NCBI GenBank assembly: GCA_948567375.1
Contig: OX419755.1
Location: 56,735,001 to 56,799,000 of the forward strand
Reading direction: 5' to 3'
Length of the DNA: 64,000 bases
Source of the DNA: Lunularia cruciata
Lineage: Eukaryota; Streptophyta; Marchantiopsida; Lunulariales; Lunulariaceae
Shown here: positions 24,519 through 36,839 of the stretch, piece by piece
Position numbering within the stretch: position 1 is the first letter of the stretch
Layout of the letters: each line of letters starts with the position of its first letter
Notes under the pieces: model-generated
Told to the model about the DNA's origin: nothing
Seen by the model: the letters and a program-made list of their open reading frames with translations, nothing else
Database searches by the model: none
Made by a program: the position numbers and the translations under genes

Positions 24519-26881
24519 TGAACTTTTGCCCTCCTACAGCATTATTCGTTTGTTCGAGCTGCAGGGAAACGTGCGCAATAAATCTACAAGCGATCGGGAA
24601 AACGTTTTAGATACTGAACGAAGATAATCAAAGTGGCTGATTGAGGTCGCAATACCAAAGAGTCACGCACCAGGAGAAGAGACATGAACCAGATTTTCAG
24701 CAGGAAATGAGCCCATGATTCGGGGTGTGCTAAAGCCTTTGGAACATAGAACTTGCACCCTAAATCTTTAAACAAGTAGTGTCAAATGTAAAGAAGCCAC
24801 TTGCGGGGGAAGAAATAGAATACTGAACTGATGAAAGATATTATCAGGAAAGACACACTATAAACCTCGATGGAGAGCACGAAATTTGGAAGCAAATGTT
24901 GACTTTCTAGAATTGCCTTCATCAGCAGAAGGAAGATATTACCGCAACCTAAGCAAGGAGACGTTATTGCCAACTCACTTCATCCATGTAGAGCTAAAAG
25001 AACCATGCAACAGCTAAGAACTGATTTTACATGCAAGCATGAAGAGGCGCTGCCCCTCACATTGCAAGATCATTCCACTCGAGCAACCGATCTCCTCTGA
25101 CTCCAGTCGTCCTCCAAAGCAAAGGAAACGCATCCTTTACTGCAGACTGCATGCGTATATCACCCAACGCAAAAGTTCTGAACTTGGAGGCTCCTCCTCG
25201 CCCATCACCCTGGCCGTCAATTCTTTCTGCCTACTGGTGTATATATTTCTGCAAAGGAGATCAATTCCAACATCGTTTGGGGTCGGTGTGGCGATCCAGC
25301 TAACTACGTCCTAGAAAATTAGTGTGAGCTTGTTTATTTGTTTATGTATCAGATCGACCATGAAACTCACCAATGCACATAAGGAACAAGAATAACTACT
25401 CCCCCATAAGTTGAATTGGTCTATTTTCATCAACATTTGCCGGCATTCATAACCAGGTCGCCTCCAAACGATCTGTAACATAACCAGGGCGGTAACAAGA
25501 CTATGTTACAACAATGCAGCACTGACATAAGGTTTGAATGAAGGTGAAATTCGACCCCTTCTACAGAGCATAAACGGTGTTTTCAGCTTCCTTGGTCTAT
25601 TTATCATCTGTGGATATGATAAATTTAAGAGGTTGGTTAAGGAGGTCAAGGACGGTGAGTGTGCAGCAGTAGCATGACTAGGTGTCAAGAACCGGTTTGT
25701 ATGGCTTGATTGAGGACGGAGACAAGCTCCGCACTACGATCCTCCAAGGGCGGACTTTGGAGTAGTTTAGCTGAGTGTAAGAGAAACTGTCAATGGTTAT
25801 AGACAGTTCACCTTAATTACACATTCAGGACCTCATTCTCAAACGGTGATGAGCCCCGCCAAAGAAGAAGAATGGACCGAGACACCCAGGAACTTACGAA
25901 GAAAGAGGGGGACCCTCCATAAGCATCTGGAAAGCACAGACCCTGGCATGAATTGAACTGCTTTCACAGAAATGAATCAAGGTTCTGCTTGGTATACATT
26001 TTACAGTGTAATGAGAAAGTGGTTTTTCTTGCAGGGGTGCCAGTTCTCCAATTTACCACGAGAAAGAGGGTGCCATAATCTTCTAGTGGAAAGTATCAAG
26101 GTGTTGAGAAGCCGGACAATTTCGAACACTGTCATTTGCCCGGGACATTACAAATGGCGTGCGCATTTGATCTTGCTGGGCACGAGTTTAGACGTGCGAA
26201 GTTCATCTATTTGGCCGCTAGAGCGACTCAGAAGGAGATCAATCTCCACTTGATAATATGTGCCATAACTTCCGCATATATCCTAGGACAACAGAGGGAC
26301 AAATCTAAACTCGAACTTTCAAATCTTTCTACAGGTTACCTAACATCTAGGACATTCCGTAGCAAAATCGAGATGGTTGAGCCTATTATTCACTAGAGAA
26401 AGCTTTGGAAAAGAGTCCTCCCGCTGTGTCTACCTGTCCTTCTCTTATCTCTAAAAGATCTCCACTCACGTCTCGCTCCCACTATCCTTCTCTCTCCCAA
26501 TCAGCTAATTTAACCAACAAAACCCCACAATTCAAGTTTTGCTCAAAAGCAGTAGCCAAGCTTCCACCAGCGAAGGGCAGCTTCATCTTTGCCAAACTTC
26601 CCACCCACATTGTCTCTGCTTAAGTCGTAACTGAAACCTACGCAACGCAACAGCAATCCAAACACTTGCAAGTAAAAGTTGCAGAGATTCACCGGTAACC
26701 GCCTCGAGCACTGTGATTATCCTCTACTCCAAATCCGAAGCAAACCTCCTACTCAATCGTAATCCACTGTTGTGTGTGTCCCCTCCTATCTAACATTCCA
26801 AACATCCCATCCGCAACAACGAACATGTATCGTAGAATGTCAACGCGGTTTCTCCTCCCCTATAAAAGGATGAATCCAGTT

Positions 26882-26916
<35 letters not shown>

Positions 26917-27050
26917 CTCTCCGCGATCAGCAATCAACGGTCACGGGCCCGAGCTCTCCGTCAGAATACAAAATGCTGCCCCACTGCTGCTACTTCAGCT
27001 ACATGACCCCCAAGCACATGATCTCACGGTCGCTCCAAGAGATCACCGCG
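24519..27050. other. Intergenic/upstream region of the PMT gene
   Basis: About 2.5 kb of balanced-composition DNA upstream of the PMT start. Frames are short and show no family motif. It contains a CT microsatellite at 26883. It presumably includes the PMT promoter and 5'UTR. Confidence 0.5.
26883..26913. repeat. (CT)n microsatellite
   Basis: About 31 bp of uninterrupted CT dinucleotides, followed by CGCTCTCTCCGCG. CT/GA runs like this are common in plant promoters and 5'UTRs. No adjacent gene start is recognised on the plus strand. Confidence 0.9.
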
Positions 27051-27058
27051 ATTGATTT

Positions 27059-27818
27059 TTACCAACAAGCAAACAGATGGATGGGTAGTCTGTTTGTCTG
27101 TCTCTGACACAACCTCCTTGTGATCGACGAAATATTCACACAGTAACACTGGCTGCGGACGACGACCAAAGCCCACGGCGGCCCCCCACCACCTCGTGGC
27201 TTTCCCCATACAGCACTCCATTGCCCATCTATTAATTCAAACTCTCCCACGGTCAAGTCGAGCCCGGTCCCGTCGGGTTCGTATCTCACCGGTGTACCTG
27301 AATGGCCCTGTATACTTTCGGAATAGTATACCTGACACCGGAGATAATCTTCACGAATTCGCCGCTGTGTGGCCACACTTTCCTAACGGGCGGGGCTGCA
27401 CAAATCACGGGCTTGAGTACTAAAACAACCTCAATTGAGGGCGACTCTTCCTGTTTTGATATTGAATAGAGTTTACTCCATCCATGGCTATAAAAGGAAA
27501 TCCATAACTGTACGTGCTTTCCTTCTTTGATGACTTCCATAGATGAGGAGCTGAAACATCCTACTTTTGGCCCTTGAGAACAGGTATTCACGTACAATGT
27601 GAGAACGGAAGGCCATGGAAGTACTCGAGAGTACTCCTTCCATCTTGGGCACCCTGTACGAATGTTTCAACCTTTCGCTGAATCAAATTCACACTGTAAT
27701 AAGTCGTGGTAACCCCATGTTCATCACACCCGTCGAGGGTGATCATTCTAACATAAGACCTGTTCCTGGGGATGAATTTAGCCTTGTTTAGATGAAACTG
27801 ACCAGTTTGTTCCCACAC
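27059..27818 (-). other. Possible unrecognised minus-strand gene or gene relic (three overlapping coding-like frames)
   Basis: Three minus-strand frames follow one another: 27818-27588 (GQFHLNKAKFIPRNRSYVRM ... NLIQRKVETFVQGAQDG), 27597-27286 (GKHVQLWISFYSHGWSKLYS ... GEFVKIISGVRYTIPKVYRA) and 27376-27059 (RYEPDGTGLDLTVGEFELID then GQWSAVWGKP). Composition and residue mix look protein-like, but I do not recognise a family and found no convincing splice sites joining them. It could be a frameshifted pseudogene, exons of a lineage-specific gene, or chance. Confidence 0.25.
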
Positions 27819-29312
27819 CGCGTTTATTAGTTTCCAATGTGGTTTGGTTTGTGTGTCTCACACATAGTATAGTTCAAGATAAGTGTAGTGGATGTGGACG
27901 ATTGAGTAAGCTGATTAAAGCTGATTGAAGTTCCAACCTCTTTACTGAGGACTGTTTGATTGTTGCGAACGGGGATCGACACCCGCTTCGGACAGAACCG
28001 ACGAAAACTAAGCACATACAAATCCAAGGAACTGAGCGCATGCAAGTCTAAGCAATGCACGCAATGCGGAATTGATAAAACTCTTACGTCCCATAACGGT
28101 GAAAAAGAATTGACTATGAGGACTACTATGAAGCAATTTTTACCAAGGAAATCTTCTTTCCAGAATAATGCGAAGCAGAAGAGCGTACAGGAAGTTAGTG
28201 TTAAGGGTTAGTTAAGAAGTTAGTGTTACTTGTAGTGAAAGGGGAAGAGCGAACTTTGACATGACTGGACTTTGACGTAGTCTATGTCACAACACGCTAT
28301 TTGAGCGCATGAGTCGGAAAGCAGTGGACAATTAATATATGATTGTGGATCCCACTCGTTAGAACAGGGTTATAAGACCCATAATGGACATCGCCATACA
28401 TGATATTGTGAAAAAAGGCATGAGAAGTATATCTCTTGTAGAAAGGCAAATCTGTAATAGAGCACCTTGCGCAAACCAGGATCCAAGACGTTGCTGATCC
28501 ATGGGACTTGCTTATAGGGTGATAGATAGATAGGGTGATAGATATGCTTTTATACACATCCGTTGCTTGCGTTACATAAAAGAATAAAAGTACTGCATAC
28601 GAAGGATAGACCTTTACAGCACAGTGGAAGCCAATCGTCGTTTACTGGAACAGTAAATGACAAGTGGACCGCCGTTTAGAATGGAACAAACTGAACAACT
28701 GGCTGCAGTTCCGTGAATTGAGGGCATCAGAAGTTGAAATGGACTTCCTATCAAATTTTATCTTGGAGTCGGAATAATGCTTGCTTCACGCTCTAAAAAT
28801 CTTTTTAATGAAGGCAGGCCTCACGAGCTTTACATGTTTCCAAAAAGGAGACTGGATTCAATCCCTAGTAAAGTCAGAACGTATCATACGAATAAGTGAC
28901 AACTATCTATTAGGACATGTGAGAGAATGGGGATGGGATAACAGTTCCCTAAAAGGGTAGCCAAAGTAATTTATCAGTGACTTATATCCTATTCCAGATT
29001 GGCCTCTTGTATCAGAGGTTTATTCCTTTAAACCCTTCCCTAAGAAGGTATCCAAATCAAAATAAAGGACAAAAACAGTCGTGCGGTGGTGTAGTACAGT
29101 ACTGTACCTACAGAGAAGCTTCAACGGAGACTTGGATGATTTATGAACACCAAGTATTCTCAACTAACTACAAAACCTGTCTATTTTGGGGGAAACAAAT
29201 GTGGTTACCCATCTCGTCGTCGAATGATCTCGATCATATACCATCACCACAATATGAGGTAAACAGAGGTAGTTGCACATCACGTCGTAAGAAAAACAGT
29301 GAATGATCTTGC
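27819..29312. other. Intergenic region downstream of the EAF-like gene
   Basis: About 1.5 kb with no recognised coding exon. A short direct repeat (AAGTTAGTGTT twice near 28193-28228) and a GATA-rich patch near 28520 are the only structures noticed. Confidence 0.5.
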
Positions 29313-31189
29313 TTATATATCATCACCGTCATCTGCCGAGCTCGCAGAGTCTTCATCATCACTACCAGTGTCACTACTACTGCCAGAACTTCCGCTCCCA
29401 GAACTTCCGCTACCACTGCTGCTTGAACTTGAACTTGGCTTTGCCTCTTTGGCTCCTGCGGCTGCTTGGGCTCTCAGAGTTGCTGCAGCTTGATCAACTC
29501 CGGCCTTGTCTTCTTCATCTTCACTAATGTCTACTTCCTCGTATTCACTCAATTCTTCCACCAACTCTTCAACTTCAATCTGCTCTTCTTCTACAGCAGC
29601 CTTCTTTGTTGGGGATTCATCGTCACCTTCATCATCGATGTCAATATTTACAGGTGAGGATTCTCGCTCTCTTTTCTTCTCCACGGGCGAAGCGGGAGCA
29701 ACCAGTGAAGTTGCCTTCTTATTCTTAGCCTTTGATTCTGCAGCAACCTTTTTGTTGGCCTTCTTTTTCCCAGCTGTTCCACGAAAGTCTACTCCATCAG
29801 TAATACGTCGAATTCATCCTGGTCAAGGTATTAATATTACACTACTTGCACTCGGAGGAAACAATGAGTTAAAAAGTTTTATACGGGCTTGGTTCGCCAT
29901 GAACATGGAAAGCAAGTAAGAGGTACTGGACCTGGTGGATCAGGCTTGGTTGGTGCAGGTATAATTTCTTCTGACTCTATCTTCTCACGCTGAACCTGCT
30001 GAAAAACATCCCAGACATACCGGACCAATGAAAACAGAACAAAGATTTCAGAATGGGCTTCAGGGATGGTAGAGTTTATTAATCAAGAAACCAGTGAAAC
30101 TGATAGTACCGCCTTGAAGCATCCCCTACAATTATAATAGACATCTCACACTAGGGACTAGCCCCAACAAGTCAAACTTTATCACCGAGTACGGAGCTTG
30201 TGTAAGATTTTGAAGGTGTGTGAAAGATGAACTGAGAGCTCCGAACTAAGATTAAGACTTCTGCTAAAGAGCATAGCTTATACAAAATGAGTTCAGAATT
30301 CTTTGGTTGCAATCTGTCATCAGTGCCTCATGGGAGACTGTTAATAAAGCTTGACTATGTGTTACCACCAAGCAGACTAGGCCACTGTGGCCTTTAATGA
30401 CCTCTACGTCTCCATGATACCAGACCTCATGACACTGTATCTGATACTCTTGTATACCAAACTCCAGGTAAAAACCATACAAACACAACTCCAGCTTTGA
30501 AGGTTTCCAAAAAGAATCTCACCGGTGCAACTGGAGGTTTTTTCAAGGATTTCTCCGCTACTTGGGATGTTAAGATTTTCTCAATATTCCCATTAGCATC
30601 ATCAGGTTCATCATCCTTCAAATTCATACCCTGAGCGGCGGCAGACGATTCCCCTGGTTGCCTTATATGCCGGAGAGTTTTGACTGCTCGATACATTCTC
30701 TCCAAACGAAACGATGTTCCATCAAAAAAGAGAACAGCGTCCAATTCCTTACAGTCCTCACTAAGGCCTTGAAATCCAACTTTTCCCTTTCCAGCCTGGT
30801 TATTAAAAAATTCTACTGTCACTTTGTTCTCCACGCTATTATGCATAGTGCCTGGTCTATTGCTGTCAATGGATGCTGGCTTGAATTCATCTGCATAGAA
30901 TCGAACGCTCCCAGAATTAGGAACTCTCCTTTCCAAAATCAGCAAATTCGAGTTCAAGTTACCAAAACGAAAAAGGAGCTCGAAAGCCCGAAGACTGGTT
31001 CCTCCTCAAGCTACAGAAATGCTGGTGGAGAGAGACAGAAGTCCCCTGACATATTTTAGAGAATAAAAACATGGATAGAGAATACTCACAGCGCAGAGAG
31101 TAGAAACGTGATTTTGCATCATCATGGCAAGAAGATCCTAATTTCATAGGATACCACTCTTCCGGAGCGGGCGACTTAGCCTTCCCCAT
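29313..31189 (-). CDS. EAF: EAF-like (ELL-associated factor) transcription elongation protein
   Basis: Exons 31189-31090, 30890-30523, 29998-29932 and 29788-29313 join in phase to 336 aa. EAF proteins bind ELL and stimulate RNA polymerase II elongation in the super/little elongation complexes. The N-terminal EAF domain (about residues 10-112) reads APEEWYPMKLGSS, FYSLRYEFKPASID (across intron 1), GTMHNSVENKVTVEFFNNQ, CKELDAVLFFDGTSFRLERM and VKTLRHIRQPGESSAA, matching plant EAF closely. The middle is Pro/Lys-rich (PTKPDPPDFRGTAGKKKANK). The C-terminal third is a strongly acidic Glu/Asp/Ser tract ending SDDEDSASSADDGDDI, typical of EAF transactivation tails. The exon 4 acceptor (TAG before 29788) was chosen because it removes an in-frame TGA and keeps phase. 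The ATG at 31189 is immediately before the conserved domain. Confidence 0.9.
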
Positions 31190-33447
31190 GGCGCGTCAAT
31201 TGACACCTACTTCCGTCGAAGTGCAATTTGGCAGGTCTTTCACAAGGCCCCAGACCACGAAGACACCACCTGTAAGTCCTGATAATTCTTGTTAACAACT
31301 TGAGAGCACCATCCTCCCAGTGTCCGGAAAAGCCAACGGAGAGGTCTTGATGACAGGAACACTCATTCCATTAGAATTCCTCATTGCAGAAACCTGTTCG
31401 GTAAGTTTCATCCTTGGATTACGCTCTCTAGACCATCTCAAGCAACTGAGTCCTCAAATTTAGTAAGGACAAAAGATTGATGTCTGAGAACGACAGAGTT
31501 TTTTGCATGCCTCATTCGCCGATTGCCTCAATCTTTACGATTCATACTGAGCCCGACCTGCTCAGCGACAGCTTCCTTCAGTTCAACCTGTGGGATCGCC
31601 CCATCAATTCCTGGTCAGCTGGTAGTGCTCTCCGCCCGGCCACCACAGCTCTAATCGATGGTAGCACCTTTTGACATGCTCAAGCTCAAATTGAAGCGTC
31701 CCCACACACCACCTACAGTATGGAGTTTGGTGTGGATAGATTACTGAAAAAACTGGCAAATCTTTGACATGGTAGTATACGAAGAAAGGTCCAGTAAAGA
31801 AAAGAAAGTCCTGAGAAAAAGTGAAGAGTAGACAAATGATGACGAGTAAATTAAAGTGGCTTTTGGGTTGAAGGAAAGAGATCGAATTGGTGGGATCCGG
31901 TCACGAATGGTGTACTTCGCCGTTGGTCGCAGATTAATTAGAAAGATGTGGGAGACTTGACGTACCTGACGATCACGACGGTGGTAGAGATGAGATTAAT
32001 TAACGTGGGACCAAGCGGGCACTAAACAGACGGCGCGGACGGATGGCTGGCTGGCTGTGCCCGACGCCTGGCTTAACGGGAGGGTGAGCCTGGACCGTTC
32101 GGTTTGGACCCTAAACTGAACCTAACCTGACTGGACTGACTCGCCCTGACCAGGCGCCGCGTTACTTTGGCTGTAAAGGTACTGTACGTGGGTTAGGGTT
32201 ATGTGAAGACGGAAGGAAGGAAGGAAGGAGGGAAGCAGAAGAAGAAGGGCGAAGGAAGGAAGGAGAGAGAGAAGGTGAAGAGGGAAGAGAACGGGGGGAG
32301 GCGATGCGGCGATGGAAGCGGTGTGAAAGCATTGCGTTTGTTGGCATCCAAATGTGTGGTATGGCGAGGACGGCATCTAAAGCAGCAGCAGAAGCAGAAG
32401 TTTGGAGCAGCTAGATGTGGTGCAAGGACGGCGGATGGACGGGAGACGGAGGCGTGAGATGATGCGATCGGAGAGGAGACGAGAGAAGACACGAGTGAGG
32501 GGGTGATTAAGACGAGTGATGGGAAGGGAAGGAACCGTAGTGCAGTGGTGGTGGTAGTAGTAGTAGGCGTTAGTGCGTGATCCATCGTTGCGGAGGAGAG
32601 GGAGTGAGAGGGGCCTGAAGGGAGGAGAGTGGTGGAGTTGGCGAAGAGAAAAGGTGACCAGTCCGTCGTCGGCCGAATTTCATTCCCGTCGTGTCTATCT
32701 GCGCGCGGCGATGCTGCTACTGGTGGTGCAGCAGAGAGCGAAGGAAGGCCAAGGGAAGGAAAGGGATAGCAAAATAGTCGTAGGAACGTAGAAAGAGGGA
32801 GGAGACAGAAAGGTATGGCATAGCATCGTTGAACGAACGAAGTTGAGTCGGGGAGAGGAGGACGGGGATTGAACGGAAAAGATGGAGAGATGAGGAAAAC
32901 GAAAGTAGACGGTGAGGAGGAGGAAGAGGAAAGGGGCGGAGCAGGAGTCGCGGTGGCCGTAGGAGGAGGAGAAGGAGGTGGGGTGGGAGGGGTGGAGTGA
33001 ACGGAGGTACCAGGGTGTTGGACGAGGATGGCATGATGGCGATGAGCCAAGAGGAAGAGATTGGAGTAGGAGCTGGAGCGGTAGCTGCAGGTTTTGGAGG
33101 TCTCGTCGTTTTAACAGCAGGAGGAGGCACTGTCTGCCTACTCAAGGGTTCCTGCGATTGCAAATTTGCATCTTCAAGTTCAACGCCGCGCTTAAAGACC
33201 ATGAGAGTAAATCATGTAGAAAAAACTGAATGTTGCAAAATAAGAAAAGAATCAGAGCAAAAGCATAGAACAAAGTCTTGACTCAGCATTCATGCCAGTG
33301 AACATAGTCACATCTTTCAGGTCAGACGAGTACATCTCCCAACCCTAGCCCGGAAAGTTGGAAGGAAAATCTAATCGTTTCGCGGACCACAGTCAGCCAA
33401 GCCGTGTCTGGTACGACAAGATTGCAAAAGGCATACCTCCGAGTCTT
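31190..33447. other. Intergenic region between EAF and tRNA-Lys, with a long purine-rich tract
   Basis: This holds the EAF promoter side and a GA-rich stretch (see the separate entry). The plus-strand 94-codon frame at 32997-33281 and the minus-strand 161-codon frame at 33202-32717 are low-complexity and overlap each other, and I cannot support either as a gene. Confidence 0.5.
32205..33060. repeat. Purine-rich (GGAA/GAA/GGA) low-complexity tract on the plus strand
   Basis: About 850 bp is strongly biased to G and A on the plus strand, with GGAAGGAAGGAAGGAGGG near 32213 and many GAGG/GAAG runs. The minus-strand 283-codon frame across it is a Pro/Ser/Phe/Leu low-complexity translation of this bias, so I do not call it a gene. 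It could be promoter or 5'UTR sequence of an unseen transcript. Confidence 0.7.
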
Positions 33448-33451
33448 AAAA
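33448..33451 (-). terminator. RNA polymerase III T-run terminator of tRNA-Lys
   Basis: TTTT on the minus strand, starting about 10 nt after the discriminator base, the usual minimal Pol III stop signal. Confidence 0.7.
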
Positions 33452-33461
33452 TAACAGGCGT

Positions 33462-33533
33462 CGCCGACCGTGGGGATCGAACCCACGACCACGTGGTTAA
33501 AAGCCACGCGCTCTACCACTGAGCTAGGTCGGC
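33462..33533 (-). tRNA. tRNA-Lys(UUU): tRNA-Lys (anticodon UUU)
   Basis: The minus strand folds as a complete 72-nt cloverleaf: acceptor GCCGACC/GGTCGGC with discriminator G, D stem GCTC/GAGC, anticodon stem CGTGG/CCACG with loop CTTTTAA (anticodon TTT at plus positions 33499-33501), variable loop TGGTC, T stem GTGGG/CCCAC with loop TTCGATC. The A box (TAGCTCAGTGG) and B box (GGTTCGATCC) are intact. There is no intron and CCA is not encoded, as expected for a nuclear eukaryotic tRNA. A run of four T lies just downstream. Confidence 0.97.
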
Positions 33534-34582
33534 CTAATTACCGGCAGAAAATTCTGTGTATATACTATAAAACATTAGTCTGAGATAAGAAGTTAGAACA
33601 TTGGCTCCAGAAAAGGAAAACAGTGCGTTAGATTCCAGTTAAGAACCAAGGAAGATGTAATGAATGATGCCAAACAGATGGTACAGTGATTTTTCTCTTA
33701 CAGAAATCTTCAGAAATCAGAGATTCTTTGCTTCACACACGGTCTAAGTTGGCAGTACCTGATCCAACATCACATGGCTAAACTGTTCTAGAAACGCTTC
33801 AACGCTCAAAGATGGTTTACATACACTTGAGTGAGAGATATTCGTAGCTTGTCATTTAAGGAGATCATTCCGATTCGAGATTAGAGTAGGAAAGAAATAG
33901 CAACAGCAGGACTCAATGGTATGTCGAAATCCAAGGGGGTACATGGTGAATGCAAGGGTACAACACAGAGGACGCAAACTTTGATTCAAACGAGGAGGAT
34001 TAAACATTCGCACTCTTTCAAGAATCTAAACTAAAAACTTACATCATTTAGTTTTTCGTGTTTGAAGCTAGCCTTTCACTTCGTGTATATACTAGTAAAC
34101 AGAAAGTAACAATTTGACGGAATGCACTGGACAAAGAAATCGCCCTGAAAAAGCGCTGGAGAAAGACAGAGTTGTGTACCGGTTTCTTCAGCGTTTGTCT
34201 GTCAGGAGGTGTGGAATTGAGGTCGCTGCTGCTTTCAGGAGGGGATTGAGTCGTCTTCCAGACTCCGACTACTGTACGGAGAAAGAGCACCGTTTCCATG
34301 GTGGACAGTCTGCGGATCGCGTGTGCACGATCGTGTCTTCAGTGCTGGTCAGCGAAGAGTACGGAGGAAGGACGAAGGAGTTGGAGTGTTGTTTCCACGA
34401 GATGGTCACGACGAAGTTGAAGGGAGAATGCACACAGAAGAAGGAAGAAGGGGAATCACTTGTCTCCATCAACAGCATTGACCTGAGCTTCCCTGTTTCT
34501 CAAGGGGTACACATGATACTGTAGAGGAAGGACTCGCTCCACTTTGTTGTAGGACTTGTAAGTAGAACGTTGGTACGTGAAA
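33534..34582. other. Upstream region and probable 5'UTR of TAF13, with an upstream open frame
   Basis: A plus-strand frame of 136 codons (34114-34524) ends 58 nt before the TAF13 ATG. It has no family similarity and is best read as leader or promoter sequence. If transcribed it would be an unusually long uORF. No other feature is recognised. Confidence 0.45.
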
Positions 34583-36839
34583 ATGGCTAGCTCGGCGGCA
34601 GGAGGTGGAGGAGGTTCAGGAACTGGCAAAGCTGGGAAGGCCGGGGGAGGAAAGGAGTCAGGACAGACCGACAGCGCCCTAAAGCGGAAGCGTGGAATCT
34701 TCAGCAAGGATCGTGAGTCTTTTTTTATTTCTTTGGTGCAAATCCGCCAAAAGTTTTGAATGTCTACATGCTGTTCTTAATGCTTTGGCTGTGAAGACCG
34801 CAATTGAGGCCATTGAGATATTTTGACATCTTACAAATAATAGCGACAGACGAGATGTTTGAATTTCTGTCCACACTTTGTGCGATAGAAACTGTAAAAT
34901 AGGCACGATCGTGAGAATGCGCTTTGTCTTCCAATTCTGGAGGTGGTAGACGAAATTGCTCCCATCATCTCAAGCTCTTCACCAGAAGAAACACGATTGT
35001 GACATTAAAGTTGTCCCCTGGGTTCGTCCAACACTCAGGCCTTAGTAGCTTCGTTGTGTCAAGTGCAGTTTCTCCTCTGGTCGTTGATCGGGGTCCTTGT
35101 GACGGAACCAAAATGGCAGGGCTGCCTTAAATTATACTAACATTCACATCGAGTAACAAAAACAAGATATGGAAACTTAAGTACGCAGTACATTCATTTT
35201 CAAAGGAGGCTAGATTCCGTAGTTGCCTTAAGCAAATTCCTGCCTCGAAATCACATTCATTCTTCGTAAAAGGAGATTGAGTGTAGGAGGATGATAGAAG
35301 GCTGTAAATCTGGAAACTGTCATGTCATTATATTGATGTGAAATGATCTGCCCCGCTTTTTGTCGATGAACCGATTCTGGCTATTTTGTGAGAACCACAG
35401 AACGCCAAGAAACGCGTAATCGTAGGATGATATGTGAAACAGCTTCGGAATGCAATTCCCTGTGCATCCCGTTATTAGGTAGACACTTGGTGCCTTCGTG
35501 GCGTTCAGTCATCACAGAGGACTTCAAATGCTGATTAAAGTATATTGCTGATATAGTTACTACCTCAGCCCAAGTTTGACCTCAAAGTTTGTCTCATTGA
35601 TCTATCATAATGAACATCCTAAGGGCATTATTCTCGCAGTATGGGTCCACTTTAGCACGACAGAACCCTGCAGAAGATATGACGCCAACAATTTCAGTAT
35701 GTGTCGTGCCTCGCAAACCGAGTTATGTGTTGCTCGCTTGTAGATTCTCAGAGCTTCTCACGTTTCGGCCTAAAACTCCCGTGATTATTCAAGATTGCGA
35801 ATCTAGTGATCCGGTCCATATCTCCAAATAGCTCACTTCTTTGAGGTTCAAGGCTGACAGTGGACTTCTGATGTTGACAGTTCGGTTGATGATGTACGGC
35901 TTTGGCGACGATCCTGATGTGAGTCCAACATTTTAGAGCTCATATTTAACCAACTAAAGATGAGTAAGACTTTTTGGGGTGGTGGAAATCAATATAAGCT
36001 ATGATGTGCCTCCTAGACTAAACAATCCAGTATCATGTTAATGACCCCTGCTTGCGCAGTCACAGGAAGTTGGCGTATTAAATGGCTCACCACAGTTACA
36101 CTTATAGTATAGCGTGGTTTTATTGCAGCCATTGCCCGAGACTGTGCTCTTGGTGGAGGATATACTACTTGAATACATCACTGAAATGGTATGCTCGTGC
36201 CAGCTTATGATGCATGATCAACTGTATGAGTCGTCACCTTAGTGAGTTTCTTTTACTCTTGGATGTTCACAAGCAATTTCGGTACACAGAATTCGACTTT
36301 CTATTCTCATGTTCATCAGCTCTGTTTTTATGTTGAAAATCGGATCGGCCGTGTGATTCAAAAGAAGATTTTTCACAGCGACTCCCCTGTCTCTAGTTCA
36401 AAGGCATTTTCTGTGGTCGTGAGTCCGGTCTAATCTCGAAACTCATGTATGTCAACGTCCAGGTTCCCTTAAGTTTCATGGAAGCAGCAAGTCATCAGGT
36501 ATAAATAAGCCCTAGTGAACCTTTTTTGTGCGCGTGTAGGTCCACAAGGCTCAGGACGTCGCTTCAAAGAGAGGAAAGCTCACAACAGAAGATATCATGT
36601 TTTTGGTTCGGAAGGTTCGTAATTGATGTTGAGTTTCTAAGAGTTTCTAAGATGCATCATTATCAAGGACCAATCGTGCCAAAGAAAGATCGGGAGACTA
36701 ATTCTATCAATGTATGATAAACGTTCAGGATTCTCGCAAGTTTGCTCGGGTGAAGGAGCTGCTTGCAATGAATGAAGAGCTGAAACGAGCAAGAAAGGCG
36801 TTCGAGGTTGATGAAGAAAAGCTTGCAAATGATGAGTAA
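34583..36839 (+). CDS. TAF13: TAF13, TFIID subunit 13 (histone-fold protein)
   Basis: Exons 34583-34712, 35881-35918, 36129-36188, 36540-36614 and 36729-36839 join in phase to 137 aa. TAF13 pairs with TAF11 through a histone fold within TFIID and helps assemble the RNA polymerase II pre-initiation complex. After a Gly/Ala-rich N-tail come KRKRGIFSKD, LRLMMYGFGDDPD, PLPETVLLVEDILLEYITEM, VHKAQDVASKRGKLTTEDIM, FLVRK and DSRKFARVKELLAMNEELKR ... FEVDEEKLANDE. This is near-identical in layout to plant TAF13, and the length is normal. All introns are GT-AG, and the first is 1168 bp. It is transcribed away from the EAF gene, with the tRNA between them. The ATG at 34583 begins the only frame that includes the conserved N-terminal block. 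Confidence 0.96.

Noticed and set aside
28193-28230. Interstitial telomere-like repeat (TTAGTGTTAAGGGTTAGTT)
   Set aside because: Only one TTAGGG-like fragment and no tandem TTTAGGG array. Explained by a short direct repeat of AAGTTAGTGTT.
32199-33050. 283-codon minus-strand open frame
   Set aside because: It is a Pro/Ser/Phe low-complexity translation of a GA-rich tract, with no domain, codon pattern or splice context. The overlapping frames on both strands are equally open.
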